A stretch of DNA of 64,000 nucleotides from Rhytidiadelphus loreus (taxonomy: Eukaryota; Streptophyta; Bryopsida; Hypnales; Hylocomiaceae): contig OX344763.1 in assembly GCA_947034895.1 (NCBI GenBank), positions 50,777,025 through 50,841,024 on the forward strand, given 5' to 3'. The notes beneath the pieces were generated by a model. It did no database searches. It saw nothing but the letters and a program-made list of their open reading frames with translations, and was not told the origin of the DNA. Positions 12,324-23,754 of this stretch are shown here, in pieces. The number at the start of each line of letters is the position of its first letter. Position 1 is the stretch's first letter. A program made the position numbers and the translations under genes.

Positions 12324-13889
12324 ATGGCATCTTCACAATCTATTGGTAGAAAAAGAGAAAGAGAAGAAGGAAGAAATTACAAAGACTGAAATTTTGAAAA
12401 AAATAAACTAACTTCATGGAATTTAATGAAGGTGGAGAACCTTATTGAATTGAATTATGATGGAGATGGTGCCAAGGGATGTACATATAGTACACATGCT
12501 ACACGATATAAAAATAAGAAAATGTATATCATTCCTTGCCAATTTACACTAAAACATGATGTTTTTGTAGATGCATTTTATAGAGAGTACAATAGTTTAT
12601 TTACGCGTGGGCATCAATGACAATGTTGCCATAGAGTTTGTGCAAATTGCTTGCCTAAGTTTTTTGAAGAAGGAAGTAAATGTAAGAAGTGTCCCAATGT
12701 AAAGAATATAGTATATTCTGAAAATTGTGTTGAGATATTGGGATTGTGGAATTGTAGGGATTTCCAAATTGATAGTATATTAGAATTTCACGAACTATTG
12801 CAGGGATGTAGAAAATTCACTAAATCAAAAAGTGATTTAATAGTCCAATGTGTTATATCAAAATCAAGTATTTTATATAGAAATACATTGCAAAGATTGA
12901 ACTTACCTAAAAATGTAGAACTTCACATAACTTATTCTAGTATTCCAAATAGTAGTGCTTCAACGGGTAATGAACCATTTTGGAAACACAAAAATTTAAA
13001 CGACAAGTTGAAGTGGCAAAATATATACAAACAAGATAAACTAGTGAAGACTGCTTCGATAGTGTTGGCTATTTTTGATGGATCAAAAATTCCTCCATCA
13101 ACCTCGCAATTGGAATTATCCTACATTGTAGCTCTCTATATTCCAAATGCATTTATAACAAGTTCATATGAAATGACATCAAGACTAGTGAATTTGTATT
13201 ATGAAACAACAACACCATATGGTCAAATCAAATATAAAAAGACATCATTGCGTGGAAATTACAAGAATAGAAGCCACGGTTATTCAACAAATGCAGGAGA
13301 GGGTGTAGAAGGAGATATTGTCCCGTACCACAATTCAAAGATATCATTGGTAGCAGAGAAGGCATTTAAGAATTTGGGTGATCAGTGCACATCAAACATT
13401 TGGAAAAGTCTAATGCCACATTTTGGAATACAAATCAATAATTATTTTGAAAACCAAAATAGTCCAGCTCACTATTTGTGCATTGGTGATAAAGAGAATC
13501 CAACCAATGTCATTCAAATGCACATTAGCAAAAATTCTTATATCAAGCCCCACATTGATCTTAATGATTTGGAGTCATCAGTTATCACATGGTTCACTGA
13601 AGGACATCCGGAAGGAGCAAAATTTGGGTTGTTTCAAATGTTATACAAATTTTCTACAAACAATGGTTCGGGTTTATTTCTCAGGAGTCTAGAGTATGTA
13701 CATGGTACTTTAGAAATTGATACAAAGGGAGATGAATTAGAAAATTACACTTTAGGAGTTGCATTGACCAATAAAAAAGGGTTAATGACTAGGTCAACCA
13801 ATCAATTGAATGCACGTACCAAATATCCTAGAGGAATTCCTTCTTCCAAACATTGGTATACTATTGATCCAAGACATTTAGGAGATTAA
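12324..13889 (+). pseudogene. RING-like plus 2OG-Fe(II)-dioxygenase-like protein (broken by TGA)
   Basis: One plus-strand frame runs from ATG 12324 to the TAA at 13887-13889, interrupted by TGA at 12387-12389 and at 12618-12620. A start at ATG 12426 would avoid the first stop. Just after the second stop comes CCHRVCANC with a later CKKCP, which matches the second half of a RING finger (Cys-His, CxxC, CxxC). The C-terminal third has PHIDLND (about 13550-13570) and, 48 residues on, EYVHGT (about 13690-13710). HxD...H at this spacing, inside alternating hydrophobic strands, is what double-stranded beta-helix Fe(II)/2-oxoglutarate dioxygenases show. A TET/JBP-like nucleic-acid oxygenase is possible, but I cannot confirm it and the Arg that binds 2-oxoglutarate is not obvious. 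No introns are apparent. The continuous 412-codon frame after 12651 suggests recent decay. Confidence 0.45.
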
Positions 13890-14284
13890 AAAAAAATTGC
13901 TCAAACTCCTTTCTTTTACAATGATATATGAGCAAAAATAGTATTAGTTACCACTATTAGAAATGTAGATTTTGAATCTAAAGAAAATTCTCTTTTGTAA
14001 AAGTTACACACATTCAAAATAAAAATTAAATTATAAAAGAATTTTTGAAAATTGATTTCAAAGTTAATTGAAAATTATTGTTTATAATATTATTATTTAT
14101 ATGAATTCTTATAGAAGTGATATAACAAACACAACTACACAAGACAATAAAAAACAATTCCAAAATTGATAATTTGATGTCTCTCAAAGTAGAATACAAA
14201 CTAGAATTGATTTGTCTCAACCCCCAAAATAGACTATGGCACTAATTACACTAGCCTACATTTTTTAGGGTACTATACTCTAGT

Positions 14285-14790
14285 TAGTTAGTGACATGTG
14301 ATTTCCTTTCTTCTAAGATTGTGTGTCACTAAGTGCACCAAATATCCTATTGTAGAGCAATTCCTTCTTCCAAACATTCGTATACTATAGATTGAAGACA
14401 ATTAGGTGATTACAAAAAAAAAATTTCAAACTCCTTTATTTTACAATTATATAAGAGCAAAAACAATATTCCTTTTTTTGCTAAGATTACATGTTACTAA
14501 GTGCACTAATCTCCAAAATACATGTTAGTGCACTTAGTGACACATGATCTTACCCAAAATAGATCATGTGTCACTAAGTGCACTAATATGTATTTTTGGG
14601 GGTTAGTGCACTTAGTGACATGTGATCTTCTTTTGTTAAGATCACATGTCACTAAATGCACTAATCTCCAAAAATACATATTAATGCACTCAATGACACA
14701 TGATCTTACCCAAAATAGATCAGGTGTCACTAAGTGCTCTAATCCCCCAAAACACATGTTAGTGCACTTCGTGACACATATAAACACAAA
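14285..14790. repeat. Cluster of long inverted repeats (hairpins)
   Basis: A perfect hairpin has 26-bp arms at 14525-14550 and 14561-14586, starting TTAGTGCACTTAGTGACACA, with a 10-nt loop. Two more with the same arm family follow at about 14603-14665 and 14690-14745, with a few mismatches. Weaker versions are at about 14285-14340 and 14485-14524. Transcripts across this block would fold into stacked stems. Short open frames on both strands (14506-14944) are by-products of the symmetry. Confidence 0.85.
14362..14470 (+). pseudogene. Duplicated 3' end of the dioxygenase-like ORF
   Basis: ATTCCTTCTTCCAAACATT, then GTATACTAT, an A run, CAAACTCCTTT and AGAGCAAAAA repeat the sequence at about 13845-13945, which is the last codons and 3' flank of the dioxygenase-like ORF. 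The copy lies about 517 bp downstream and has diverged enough to lose the reading frame, so this is a partial tandem duplication rather than a second gene. Confidence 0.7.
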
Positions 14791-15204
14791 AGAGAGTTTT
14801 AAAGAAGGAGCCAATCATTGGCCTTCATTTCTTAAAATCACTTTCAAATTTGCAAGTGATTGCATATTAGGAGCTTTAGAGTTGCAAAAGTTACCTAAAA
14901 TACAAATCTTTAGAAATTCATCTTTAATTCAAATAATAGTATAATAAATATGAAACCAACTCCTTATCTTACATTCGGCATCAAATTTTCTTTCAATGAA
15001 AAAAACATTTGAATAGCTTATTATGTAAATACAAACCTATGGAAAAGGTGGATCAACCTTTAAATGGCTACTTGAAGACCATAATTACTCAATTCAATTT
15101 CCGTCATATTTGAATTATAATTTGAAAATATGACTTGCTTTGTTACCGAGCCGTAGGGTTGGGGACAACCAAATTGATTTTGGCAGCTCGACAACTGGTT
15201 CAGC

Positions 15205-15430
15205 AGTCATCTCCCTCCCCATGTCGAGCTTGCGTATTCCTACATCGGGCAAGCGTCTCCCTCCCAAGTCGAGCTTGCGTTTCCTCCTTCCCACGTCGAG
15301 CTTGCATCTCCTTCCCTCATCGAGCTTGCGTCTCCCTTGTGCGTATAGCTTGCATCTTTCCTGCCGCGTCCAACTTGCATCTCCCTCTGTGCACAGTGCA
15401 CCGCGGTCACATCTCCCTCCCGTGGCCGAG
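15205..15430. repeat. Short GC-rich minisatellite (CGAGCTTGCGTCTCCCTCC)
   Basis: About seven imperfect units of 25-32 bp built around GTCGAGCTTGCGTCTCCCTC. Base composition is distinctly more GC-rich than its surroundings. It keeps open frames on both strands (15115-15692), which I regard as repeat-driven, although this could be the 5' leader of the multi-exon block further right. 14800-15110 shows nothing recognisable. Confidence 0.7.
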
Positions 15431-15699
15431 CTCATTGCACAACACTTGTATTCTTCCTCGTGACGTGCTGGCGTTGCGTTCTTCTTTGTATTTTCGGGCG
15501 TTGCGTTCACTGTTGATATTCCCCCCTCGTTGCACAATTGAAGTAGATCTACAGGTTTTGGTTGTGAATATTGGACAGGGTTTTGTCTTGTTTTGTCTTG
15601 GTGTTTGGAAGTCCTGGTGGCGGAGACGGTGTAAAAGATCCGTGGTTTTGAATTCGTCGTTGCGTGGAGAGGGTTGTACATCGAGGAACTAGTTGCTGC

Positions 15700-17610
15700 G
15701 GATGCCGTTTCTAGGGTTCAGCTATCCTGCGAGTACTACGCGGAGAGGGTTTACCTGAGACCTCGAACTTGAAATCTACAATGACAATTGAGGTATCATC
15801 TTAAACCTCCGTTTTTTCTAGCTTAATTGTTTAGAATTCATTTCTGTACTTGTTCGATGTTTAGTGTTAGCTTGCTTGCTTGGTGTTTAAAGTGCTCACA
15901 ATATTTACTGTTTCTGTTTCTATGCTTGTTTCATATTTAGGGTTAGCTTGCTTCAGTGTTTAGGGTGCTTACGGAGTCATCTTGTTCTTGCTTTGATGCT
16001 TGCATGCCTAGTTTGCCGGCTTTCTTTTCTTCTTTTGGACATTGGTTTTTTAGTTTTAGGGTTCAATGTTTACAAATTCTTGCAAGTTAATTCAAGACTT
16101 TAGAAGCTGCTTGTTCAATGTAAGGATTTAGGATAATTCAAATAATTCGTATTAAAGTACATTCAAATAATTCGTATTAAAGTACATTCAAATAATTCGT
16201 ATTAAAATACATTGAAAAAATCATTATATATGATCTACATTGTTAGGTGAGACTACTACTAAGAAGTTTTTGTTGATTGAATGTACTAACAATGCATTCT
16301 TGTGTCTATGGTGTAGGATACAAATGCAGAACTTCTGAAATTTCACCTACAGGCGGTTTGAAAGAACACACAGAAATCAAATACAAGGTCCAAAACTTTC
16401 ACAAATGATATTAGGGTTTAGAGACCAAATTTTAGGGTTTAGGGACCACATTATGGGATTTAGTGATACCAACTTAAGATTTAAGAACAACAATTTTAAT
16501 TGGAGGGTTTTCTAGAAAACAAGGAATCCAAATATTGTGCCATTTATCTTCGTCTCAAAGATAATGATCCTCGAGGCGAAGATAATCAGAACTAAGATCT
16601 AGTTCCATTATCCTCGAGACGAAGATGTTATAAATGAAATCAATAGTACTGCACTAAAAAATTCATAAGAAATACAAATAAAAAATATGACTACAATGGT
16701 CCAGAAATTCAAATTCTAAAACATAAACAACAGAACAAGTATCATCTACATTATAACGTTATCAGATGCTTAAAACAAATCACAATAATTGTCTAATTGC
16801 CATGAAAAATAGTACACATAGAACAAACAATATTATCCTCGAGGCGAAGATAATATAAATTTGAAGAAAAAACGTACTAAAACGTTTAGTAAATGGCTAC
16901 ACGTCTTCATAGAGAACGGGATAAAATCAAATTTAATTAGACAATCCGAGTATAGAGAATGAAAGATGTCATACATGAACTCTTTAAAAAAGTGGGTAGT
17001 CAATGCCGATAAAATATCCTCGATTCGAAGATAAGGAACCATGACTGGCATTAACACTCAATAACATCCAGAAGTCTCAAACACTAAATCATAATGATAT
17101 CTGAATGCAGATAATAAACTATTCAGATAAGAATCAATGCGTCATATTCAATGGTGAAAACAAATTACCTATCATCTGTAATGACGACTTTGACACTAAA
17201 CAAATTGAAATCGAAGTGAGTGAATAGTATCCTCGAGTCGAAGATAAATGCCAATCAATTCTAAGAAACATACATAGTATAACAATAGGCCTAAAAAGGA
17301 TATTCAAAATATAGAGCAACTAAACCTCGATTGTTCGTTTATGAATACAACGGATGACAAATAACATAGAAATATTAGAATCATCATTACATCCATGAAC
17401 CGAAGATCATTGATGCAATCATGTCAAAGACTGATAATCGTCATATAATTCTCAAACTTCGGAATGAGCGATCCACTGATTTATCCTAAAATCGAAGATA
17501 AATTCTGTCGCAACAATAGAAGTTAATGATAATTAAGATACATGTCATATGCAATTGTTATCCTCGAGTCGAAGTAAAATCTTGCACATGCTAAAATGGT
17601 TGCCTGCACT
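15700..17610. other. Intron- or leader-like interval with palindromic motifs
   Basis: No long coding frame. T-rich sequence from 15800 to 16070 looks intron-like, with GAG|GTATCATC near 15793 as a possible donor and GGTGTAG near 16315 as a possible acceptor. A 25-bp unit containing ATTCAAATAATTCGTATTAA repeats three times at 16136-16216. Copies of the TATCCTCGAGTCGAAGATA palindrome occur near 16547, 16570, 16610, 16830, 17018, 17227, 17485 and 17558. This may be the 5' part of the gene that follows. Confidence 0.4.
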
Positions 17611-17616
17611 GTACAG

Positions 17617-20600
17617 GTATTTGCCGATGGAGCAAGAGGATGGATATGACTACTCCACAGTGGAGCCCTTCCTTGAGCCGTTTGAGAATCCTCTTGTAGA
17701 CGAGCCATTTATTGATGAAATGGCAGACTCATATGGAAGGCTCCGGCAATTCAAGGAGCACATTGCCGCCTGGACGTTCGGGATTGCTCGTTTCTAGGAC
17801 TACGTATTCATTCGCTACCGAGTGAAAGAGCAGCCGTCGTTCTTCTCCATACACCTTCAAGAGAAAGTGATAATGATCAAACACCACCACTCTAACTTTG
17901 TCGTAATTGTTGTGCGCAAAGTCAATAAGGATGGCAAGCTAGGGCAACACTGCCATTTAATTGTCCTGAATTTAAAGGATGCCCGAGCAAAATTTGATGT
18001 GCAGTACCTCATATCATCACTAGAGGAGTCCCAGACGTAGTATCTAATCAAGGAATTTCAGGACGCGCAATATGTTCCTTGGGAAGAGAAGACCGCAAAG
18101 GTAAACTCCAGAAGATTGAATAGAATCTGGGCATCACTAGATCGACATGCTATTAAGCATGTGAACATTGTGCCGTCCTTGGCCCGAAACAAGAATCAGA
18201 AGCGTCGTCCTGCAAATGAAGGAGGTCATAGTGGGTCAGCAGCTCCACTATCGATTAGCAAGAGTACTGGTTAAGGTCAAATTCGGTCAGAATTTCACAA
18301 GCGCGACGACTTTGAAGAACGAAGAGCCGGGACAACAACAAAGAGAGTAAGAAAATCAACTATGCTCACTATTGTAACAACAGCAGGAAGTTCCGGATCA
18401 ATTCTAACAAGCGTAGAACCCACTCCAACAGCCACCCAAAAATCCATGGAGGATCATGTTATGCATGCCTTATCTCAACAGGAATTCTGGGACAAGCACG
18501 GTTCCTGCTATATATTAGGTTTGGATCCATTCCCAGTGACCATCAGACAAGCAATGCATTGCAGCAAAGGATGAATACATCATATGAAAATTAGAGACGT
18601 GTATTGTAGAGAGCACAAAGAAGCAACTTCTTATGCTTGGCGACGTAACGCAATGGCAACGTATTTGCTTAACGCTTGTGGATGCCAACAAGCAATTACT
18701 GAAGTCCCCGCCGAAAGATTGGGCAGAGATAAAGCATAGTTTGTTTATGATTATAAATGGACAACACAGTATTGCCGCATCAAAGTTGCTCCAATTAGGA
18801 GGCTGTGGTGATAAACGAAAGTAGGAGTTGTCAACATGGGATGCCCACATTGTATGGTCGTTGGATCCAGCAAAGTTGAGAAACATTTCTCAATTTTACA
18901 ACCTCACAAATCACATAAAGCACCATCAACCAACTTGGGGGATCCAAATTCTGGGATTACAAAACGTTTGGATTTACTTCTCACGACCCACAAATATTGC
19001 CGAGGAACCTGTGATCCAACAGAATGGTGCCATCCTAAGCGAACGCCAGTACAAAGTAAGTGTCCAATGGTATTAAGTATCCTCGAGTCAAAGATGTTTG
19101 TCACACCTCACTCACTATACCATTTTAATAGGTGTTAGCAAAGAAAGGGATGCATTATCTTAGAGTTCAGAATAACTTAGCGATGGTTTAAACCACTAAT
19201 GTGTTTGCTGTTGAGTCTTGCAGGACTTCACAGATCATGTTGTTAGTCAGTTTAGAAATATTAATCTGGAGAAAGAAGGTGCAACCATAAAGACTGGGAG
19301 CGACTTGAAATGTGAGATTAAGATTATAACCCTACGTGATGCATTGTGGAAGGACTGGAAGGACTTCCTCACGAAGCACGCTCAAGGGGATCTGATTGAT
19401 CCTGTCACGCAAGAGAAATTCCGGGATGCAAAAGGCTTCAAATTGAAGAACATGAGCTTGAAGAAAGAGTTCTTTAAGCACATGGGCCACTTCACAGATA
19501 GAGACATCGAAAGGTTAGCGATGCACTTGCTAAACCAAACTCCGGGTCGTGATGCGGCTTATCCGAAGGTGTCCGTCTTAAAAGCGAAGTACTTGGTGCT
19601 TGATAACCAAGTTGCATCTGAGTGGGTTGAACGAAGAAAGAAGAAGAAAATCGTTTTGGAGGAGCTCATGGACATTAAGCCGAGCCTTAAGTTGCGTGAT
19701 GCCCATGGAAACGTCATCACTGACAAGTGGAGGTCGTGGAAGAAGAGGCACTTCTTCACGTCTTCAACATGGGATCTCCTTATTTCCCAACCAAAGCCGA
19801 CATTTTTTACAAAACAGCTTACGAATGAGGCAAAGAACAAAAGGGCAAAAGAACTCGGGGAGAAATTCACAAACGAAGCAACATTTTTTCAGAGATTCAT
19901 GAAGTCCAAGTATAGACTGAGTGATACTCGTGGAGAAGTGTCATTAACCGGGTTAGATGTTGTAGCAAGGGCAATAGTGAAAAGTAATCACTACAAGTAT
20001 GAACCGAGAGTTGTGAACCTCACTATTCTTGATGTTCATGAAATGCTGAAACCCGTCGACTCTCAGCAGGTGCTTCCGTTGGAGCCATTTCTGACTTTTC
20101 TGGCCAGGCAGTTGGAACCAGCAACAACAGAAGCAAATGTGTGGCTGTGGATTCTTCGTGGGGACGAAGACAAGCGAATTGCATTAGCATTTGCAACTTC
20201 TAATATGTCGTACGATTGTCAGCAATCCTCCTATCTCCCCTGTAAGGCTGAGCGATTGAATCACTCGATGACGAGGGGGAACATGCCTACTATGCCACTC
20301 CTCTTCCTCTTCAAGAAGTCAAGTAGCCATGCCAATTCTGTCCATGGCAGAATGAAGTCAGGATACCATGCAGCTGACATTTTGTACTACAATGATCCAT
20401 ACAAGAATAACGAAGCAAAATGGAGACTCTATGCCAGTGAATTCAGAATGGAGTTCTATTTAGAGATCCTCCAATGCTTCGCTAAGGCAAGTGAGAACGT
20501 CCTTGGAATCTTCGTTGGATCGAAGTGCATTCTTGCCGCCAAGGTACGTCCTACTTCGCCTCGAGGATAATCCTTGACTTTTTATTTAATTGGTTGTGCT

Positions 20601-22245
20601 TTTTTGTCCTCGCCAATGTTCGTTTCTAATCTCACAAATCAATGTTCTTGCTTGTGCGTTACAGATGTTTGGAGCGTTCTTTTACGGCATGTGCGATGAG
20701 AGGCTCACAAACAAACATTGGTTTGTTGCAACATTCGCGGATACAATGGACATGAATGACTTCTTGCCTTCAAATTCACCATATTCAGCAAACTATCTTT
20801 GGCCTCTTTACGTGGATCTACCGTTGTTGACCTCTGTGTCCCCGCTAAGTGACAAGAATTTACTGTCTCCAGCTACTTCCATAGGTGAGGGCTCTGGTAG
20901 ACATGCACGTGTGGAAGAGCCTTTGAAGGACAAAATGTTGTCTAGTGAAGGGTTGCAAGGGATTGATGAATACGGGAGCAATGCAGCAAATATGACGCGT
21001 TGGGAAGTTGCTCCTTGTCAACTTGGTAGAACATCAAATGATCTAGTTGAGGATGTTGAATCTAACCCAGAATTCGACGAGCTCCGATATCAAGCAAGCC
21101 TACAAGAGCAAAATGTATCTCATCCGGATCCAGTCACGCTTGGGACAGATCCTGCAAGAGAAGCCGATAATTCTGGCAATGAATCGACCGAGGATGTAGT
21201 TCCTTTGGAACGGAAGAGAAAGCAAAAGTCGAAGGAAGTTGCGGAAACTGAGGTCTTGGATCTATCTGACTACAATACAGACGACCTCTTCCATTCCTCT
21301 GATGATGACGATAAGGATAGTGATGATGAACGCTGTCCAGTTCTGCCTTGTAGTGTTTCTACTGATGCACTTCATGACCCCATTAGTCCTTCAACTAAAC
21401 CTATAGGCGCCGTGGTCTCTATCAAGCAAGAGGTTGACTTTTGGACAAAAGTGGAAGAGAAGAAGGCTAGAAGGGCTATCAAAAAGAAGGCTCAGCAAGA
21501 TGCGCTAGACAAGAAAGACCAGCAAATCGTAGAGGCCGTCGCAAGTAGTCAAGCGACTAAAGATAAATGCGATAGGATGGAGGCGCAGTTGAATGCCTTC
21601 TTTGCACGTGCAGACCCATCATTCTTATCGATTCTATCCACTCCGCCGACAAAGGGTCCAGATGTCTCTGTTGAGATTGCTCGTAATCCATCATCTTCTG
21701 CACCAGCGGTAATGCGTGCATTACCTCAAGTCGTTGGTAGTCTGCAAGATCCTCGAGTCGAGGATCCCAGTTGCAAGGCTGATTTACCTGTGAAGAATAG
21801 TAACCTTCAGCCATTCACTACTTCACAGACGTCAGGATTACATCCTCCTGTTGAAGATGATATTACAAACGTGATTCTAGAGACTCAAGCTGCCTCTCTG
21901 TCAACTGAAGCTGATCGGAGTGTTCAACATTATCCTTGATGCGAGGATAAAGTTCGTGCATCAGCTTCTGTGCCAATTGTGCCCCCAATCCATTTGGCTA
22001 TTGTTGAAGAGGGGACTCGTGTATCTTTGGGTGTTCCAGTATGTCAAACGTCCTCAGAGGACATTGAGGCTCCACTCCCTGAGGAAGAAGAGCCATTGGA
22101 CTTTGGCGAAGGTGAGGAAGACCTTCTTGACAATGTCCCGGAAGGGGACGATGGAGAACCTTGTAAGGCGGCGACATTAAATGTTGAAGAACTGCAGTCT
22201 ACAGAATCCGCCAAGGTACACTCTCCCAGTCCGTATGACTTTGCT
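17617..22245 (+). pseudogene. Multi-exon DNA-methyltransferase-like gene (broken)
   Basis: Coding-like exons: about 17617-18570, 18588-19055, 19224-20543 and 20665-22220. Two junctions are clean GT-AG introns: 19056 (GTAAGT) to 19223 (TTGCAG), and 20544 (GTACGT) to 20664 (TTACAG). Both preserve the frame. In-frame stops are TAG 17795, TAG 18038, TAA 18272, TAG 18822 and TGA 21937, and there is a frame change near 18500-18550. Across the second intron the protein reads ILYYNDPY, then about 35 residues later VLGIFVGSKCILAA and MFGAFFYGM. This order and spacing resemble motif IV (DPPY) followed by motif I (FxGxG) of beta-class N4-cytosine/N6-adenine DNA methyltransferases, with imperfect motifs (NDPY, FVGSK). 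Residues after it include an acidic stretch (21290-21340) and a Lys/Gln-rich coiled-coil-like segment (21430-21600). The assignment is tentative and activity is unlikely. Confidence 0.45.
21750..21772. repeat. Palindromic motif inside a coding-like exon
   Basis: GATCCTCGAGTCGAGGATC is a perfect palindrome and lies within an open exon. Others of the family sit in the introns at about 19078 and 20558, in the exon at 21930-21950 (TTATCCTTGATGCGAGGATAA, where one CG has become TG and created the TGA stop), and near 24130 and 24580. Confidence 0.75.
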
Positions 22246-22568
22246 TGAATCCATGGACTATCATCATGGATGTCTTCTGCGGCTTCCTTGAGCCACTAAT
22301 CTTCTGAAGTGAGACACTTATATTTTATTCATTCTACTTGACAGGAGGGCGTGGCCACTCCTTGATTGTTTGGCGTTGATGGACATTTCTCTGCCTGCGA
22401 TCCATGTAGAATAGTATAGCGTAGGCCTCACGATCATTTTATATGGGTTGCTGATGAAATCATCAATTTTCAAGTGTACATGTAATCATTGTAAATAAAA
22501 TGAAAACAATTCAAAGTTCATACGTGTTGAACTAATTGAATTATGTTGTCCATGTTTTTTTTGCTCAG
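22246..22568 (+). other. Possible 3' end, poly(A) signal and intron
   Basis: Contains an acceptor-like TTGACAG at about 22338-22345 followed by a short frame with TGA and TAG, then TTGTAAATAAAATG near 22490, an AATAAA-type poly(A) signal. A T-run and TGCTCAG (22562-22568) form a good 3' splice site for the next exon. Whether the flanking exons belong to one gene or two cannot be settled from sequence alone. Confidence 0.35.
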
Positions 22569-23520
22569 CACAAATTTGGTATAAGTTTGCCCCGTCTGTT
22601 GGCAATGAAAGCAATTCCTAAGAGCAAGCAAATGATTAGTGGATTTGAGTGCTCCTTCCCGTTGTTTGGCTCACCTGATTCTGCATTCAAACAAGTAACT
22701 CTATTTCTATGTTGTCCTAATTTTATCAAGTAGAATCAAAGAGCAGAAGAGTGGTCATCTCGCGCAATGTGTTGCCTATGTTGCATGAACCACGACGGAA
22801 GTGGTTGAACATAGTCTTTGACTTGAATGGCGTACTTTGTTAGACTGCGCTCAAGTCATATGCCAATAAGTTAAAGACCTACCGGGTCGAAGAGCATGCT
22901 CTATGCCATAGATTTCCCACAATCATCGGACCCAAGGCGGTTTTCGCTCGGCAAAATCTGGGCGAATTCCTCCGACAGGTTTCCAAGATTGCTAACAGGA
23001 TTGTTGTGTGGACTACAATGTTGAAGCACAATGCTGAATCTATTGGTGGACACCTCTTTAGCAGCTGTAGCCCCTCCTTTGATATCCTAGGGCAGGATTC
23101 GTGCAAAAAGATAGAATTCTCTCCAGGAAAGTTCCTTCACCGTGGGTCCAAAATGTACTGCTTGAAGGTTCTTTCAGAGACACTATTCTTGAATTCTGGT
23201 GGAGAAATATCCTTCAGTGTAGACAACACAATTCTCATTGACAACTCTCCAGAGAAGAGTGTGTGTAATGAGGACGGAAATGCCATTTTCTTAAACACAT
23301 AGACGCATTGTAAACGTAGAGATGATGTACTCATGGGGGAACTTCTGTCGTGGCTAAAACGTGTAGACTCAAATTGTCAGTCGGGGCAATTGCGGGAATA
23401 CATCAACGTCCATTGTATTGGTTGTAATCCATTGGTTGCCTCCGATTACCTCCTCCAGGAGATGATAAAAGGCATGAGAGAGTCCGCGGACAACCTTCGA
23501 ACACGTTTTTAGCTTCTTGG
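22569..23520 (+). pseudogene. FCP1/NIF-type (HAD) phosphatase-like protein (broken)
   Basis: A first exon, 22569-22694, ends at a GTAACT donor. A second runs from about 22742 to TAG 23518-23520. Its protein has the HAD/NIF landmarks in order: WLNIVFDLNGVLC (motif I, about 22802-22840), RIVVWTTM (motif II, about 22996-23017) and ILIDNSPEKS followed by NAIFL (motifs III/IV, about 23232-23290). These are typical of C-terminal-domain small-phosphatase (FCP1 homology) domains. The second motif-I Asp is Asn (DLN rather than DLD), which would weaken phosphatase chemistry unless it is normal for this subfamily. In-frame TAG codons at 22841-22843 and 23300-23302 break the frame without shifting it. 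A TTTGTAAATAAAAA poly(A)-type signal follows at about 23630. It sits directly after the methyltransferase-like exons on the same strand and may be part of the same transcript. Confidence 0.6.
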
Positions 23521-23754
23521 GATTGGTTTGGTTATAGAGCCTCGCCGTCGTAGACCATAGACGTTCTGTCTCGGCTTCACATTTAGACAATGTGGCATTC
23601 TGTACTTCCTAATATTCAATGTACATACATTTGTAAATAAAAAATTTTGAGTTTCCATCTAATGGCTTGAATAGTTGTGCGTTGTTCCAATGGTCATTGT
23701 TTTTGTTTCTCGTTCCGTATTGGGACTTACTGTAATTTTTGAACAATTCTTTGG

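Noticed and set aside
15115..15692. 185-188 codon frames on both strands
   Set aside because: Both are kept open by the GC-rich CGAGCTTGCGTC minisatellite; repetitive composition, no recognisable protein.
17549..23520. Nuclear code with UAG read as glutamine
   Set aside because: TAG is frequent and often faces Gln, but TGA and TAA also interrupt the same genes and frame changes occur, so ordinary decay explains more.
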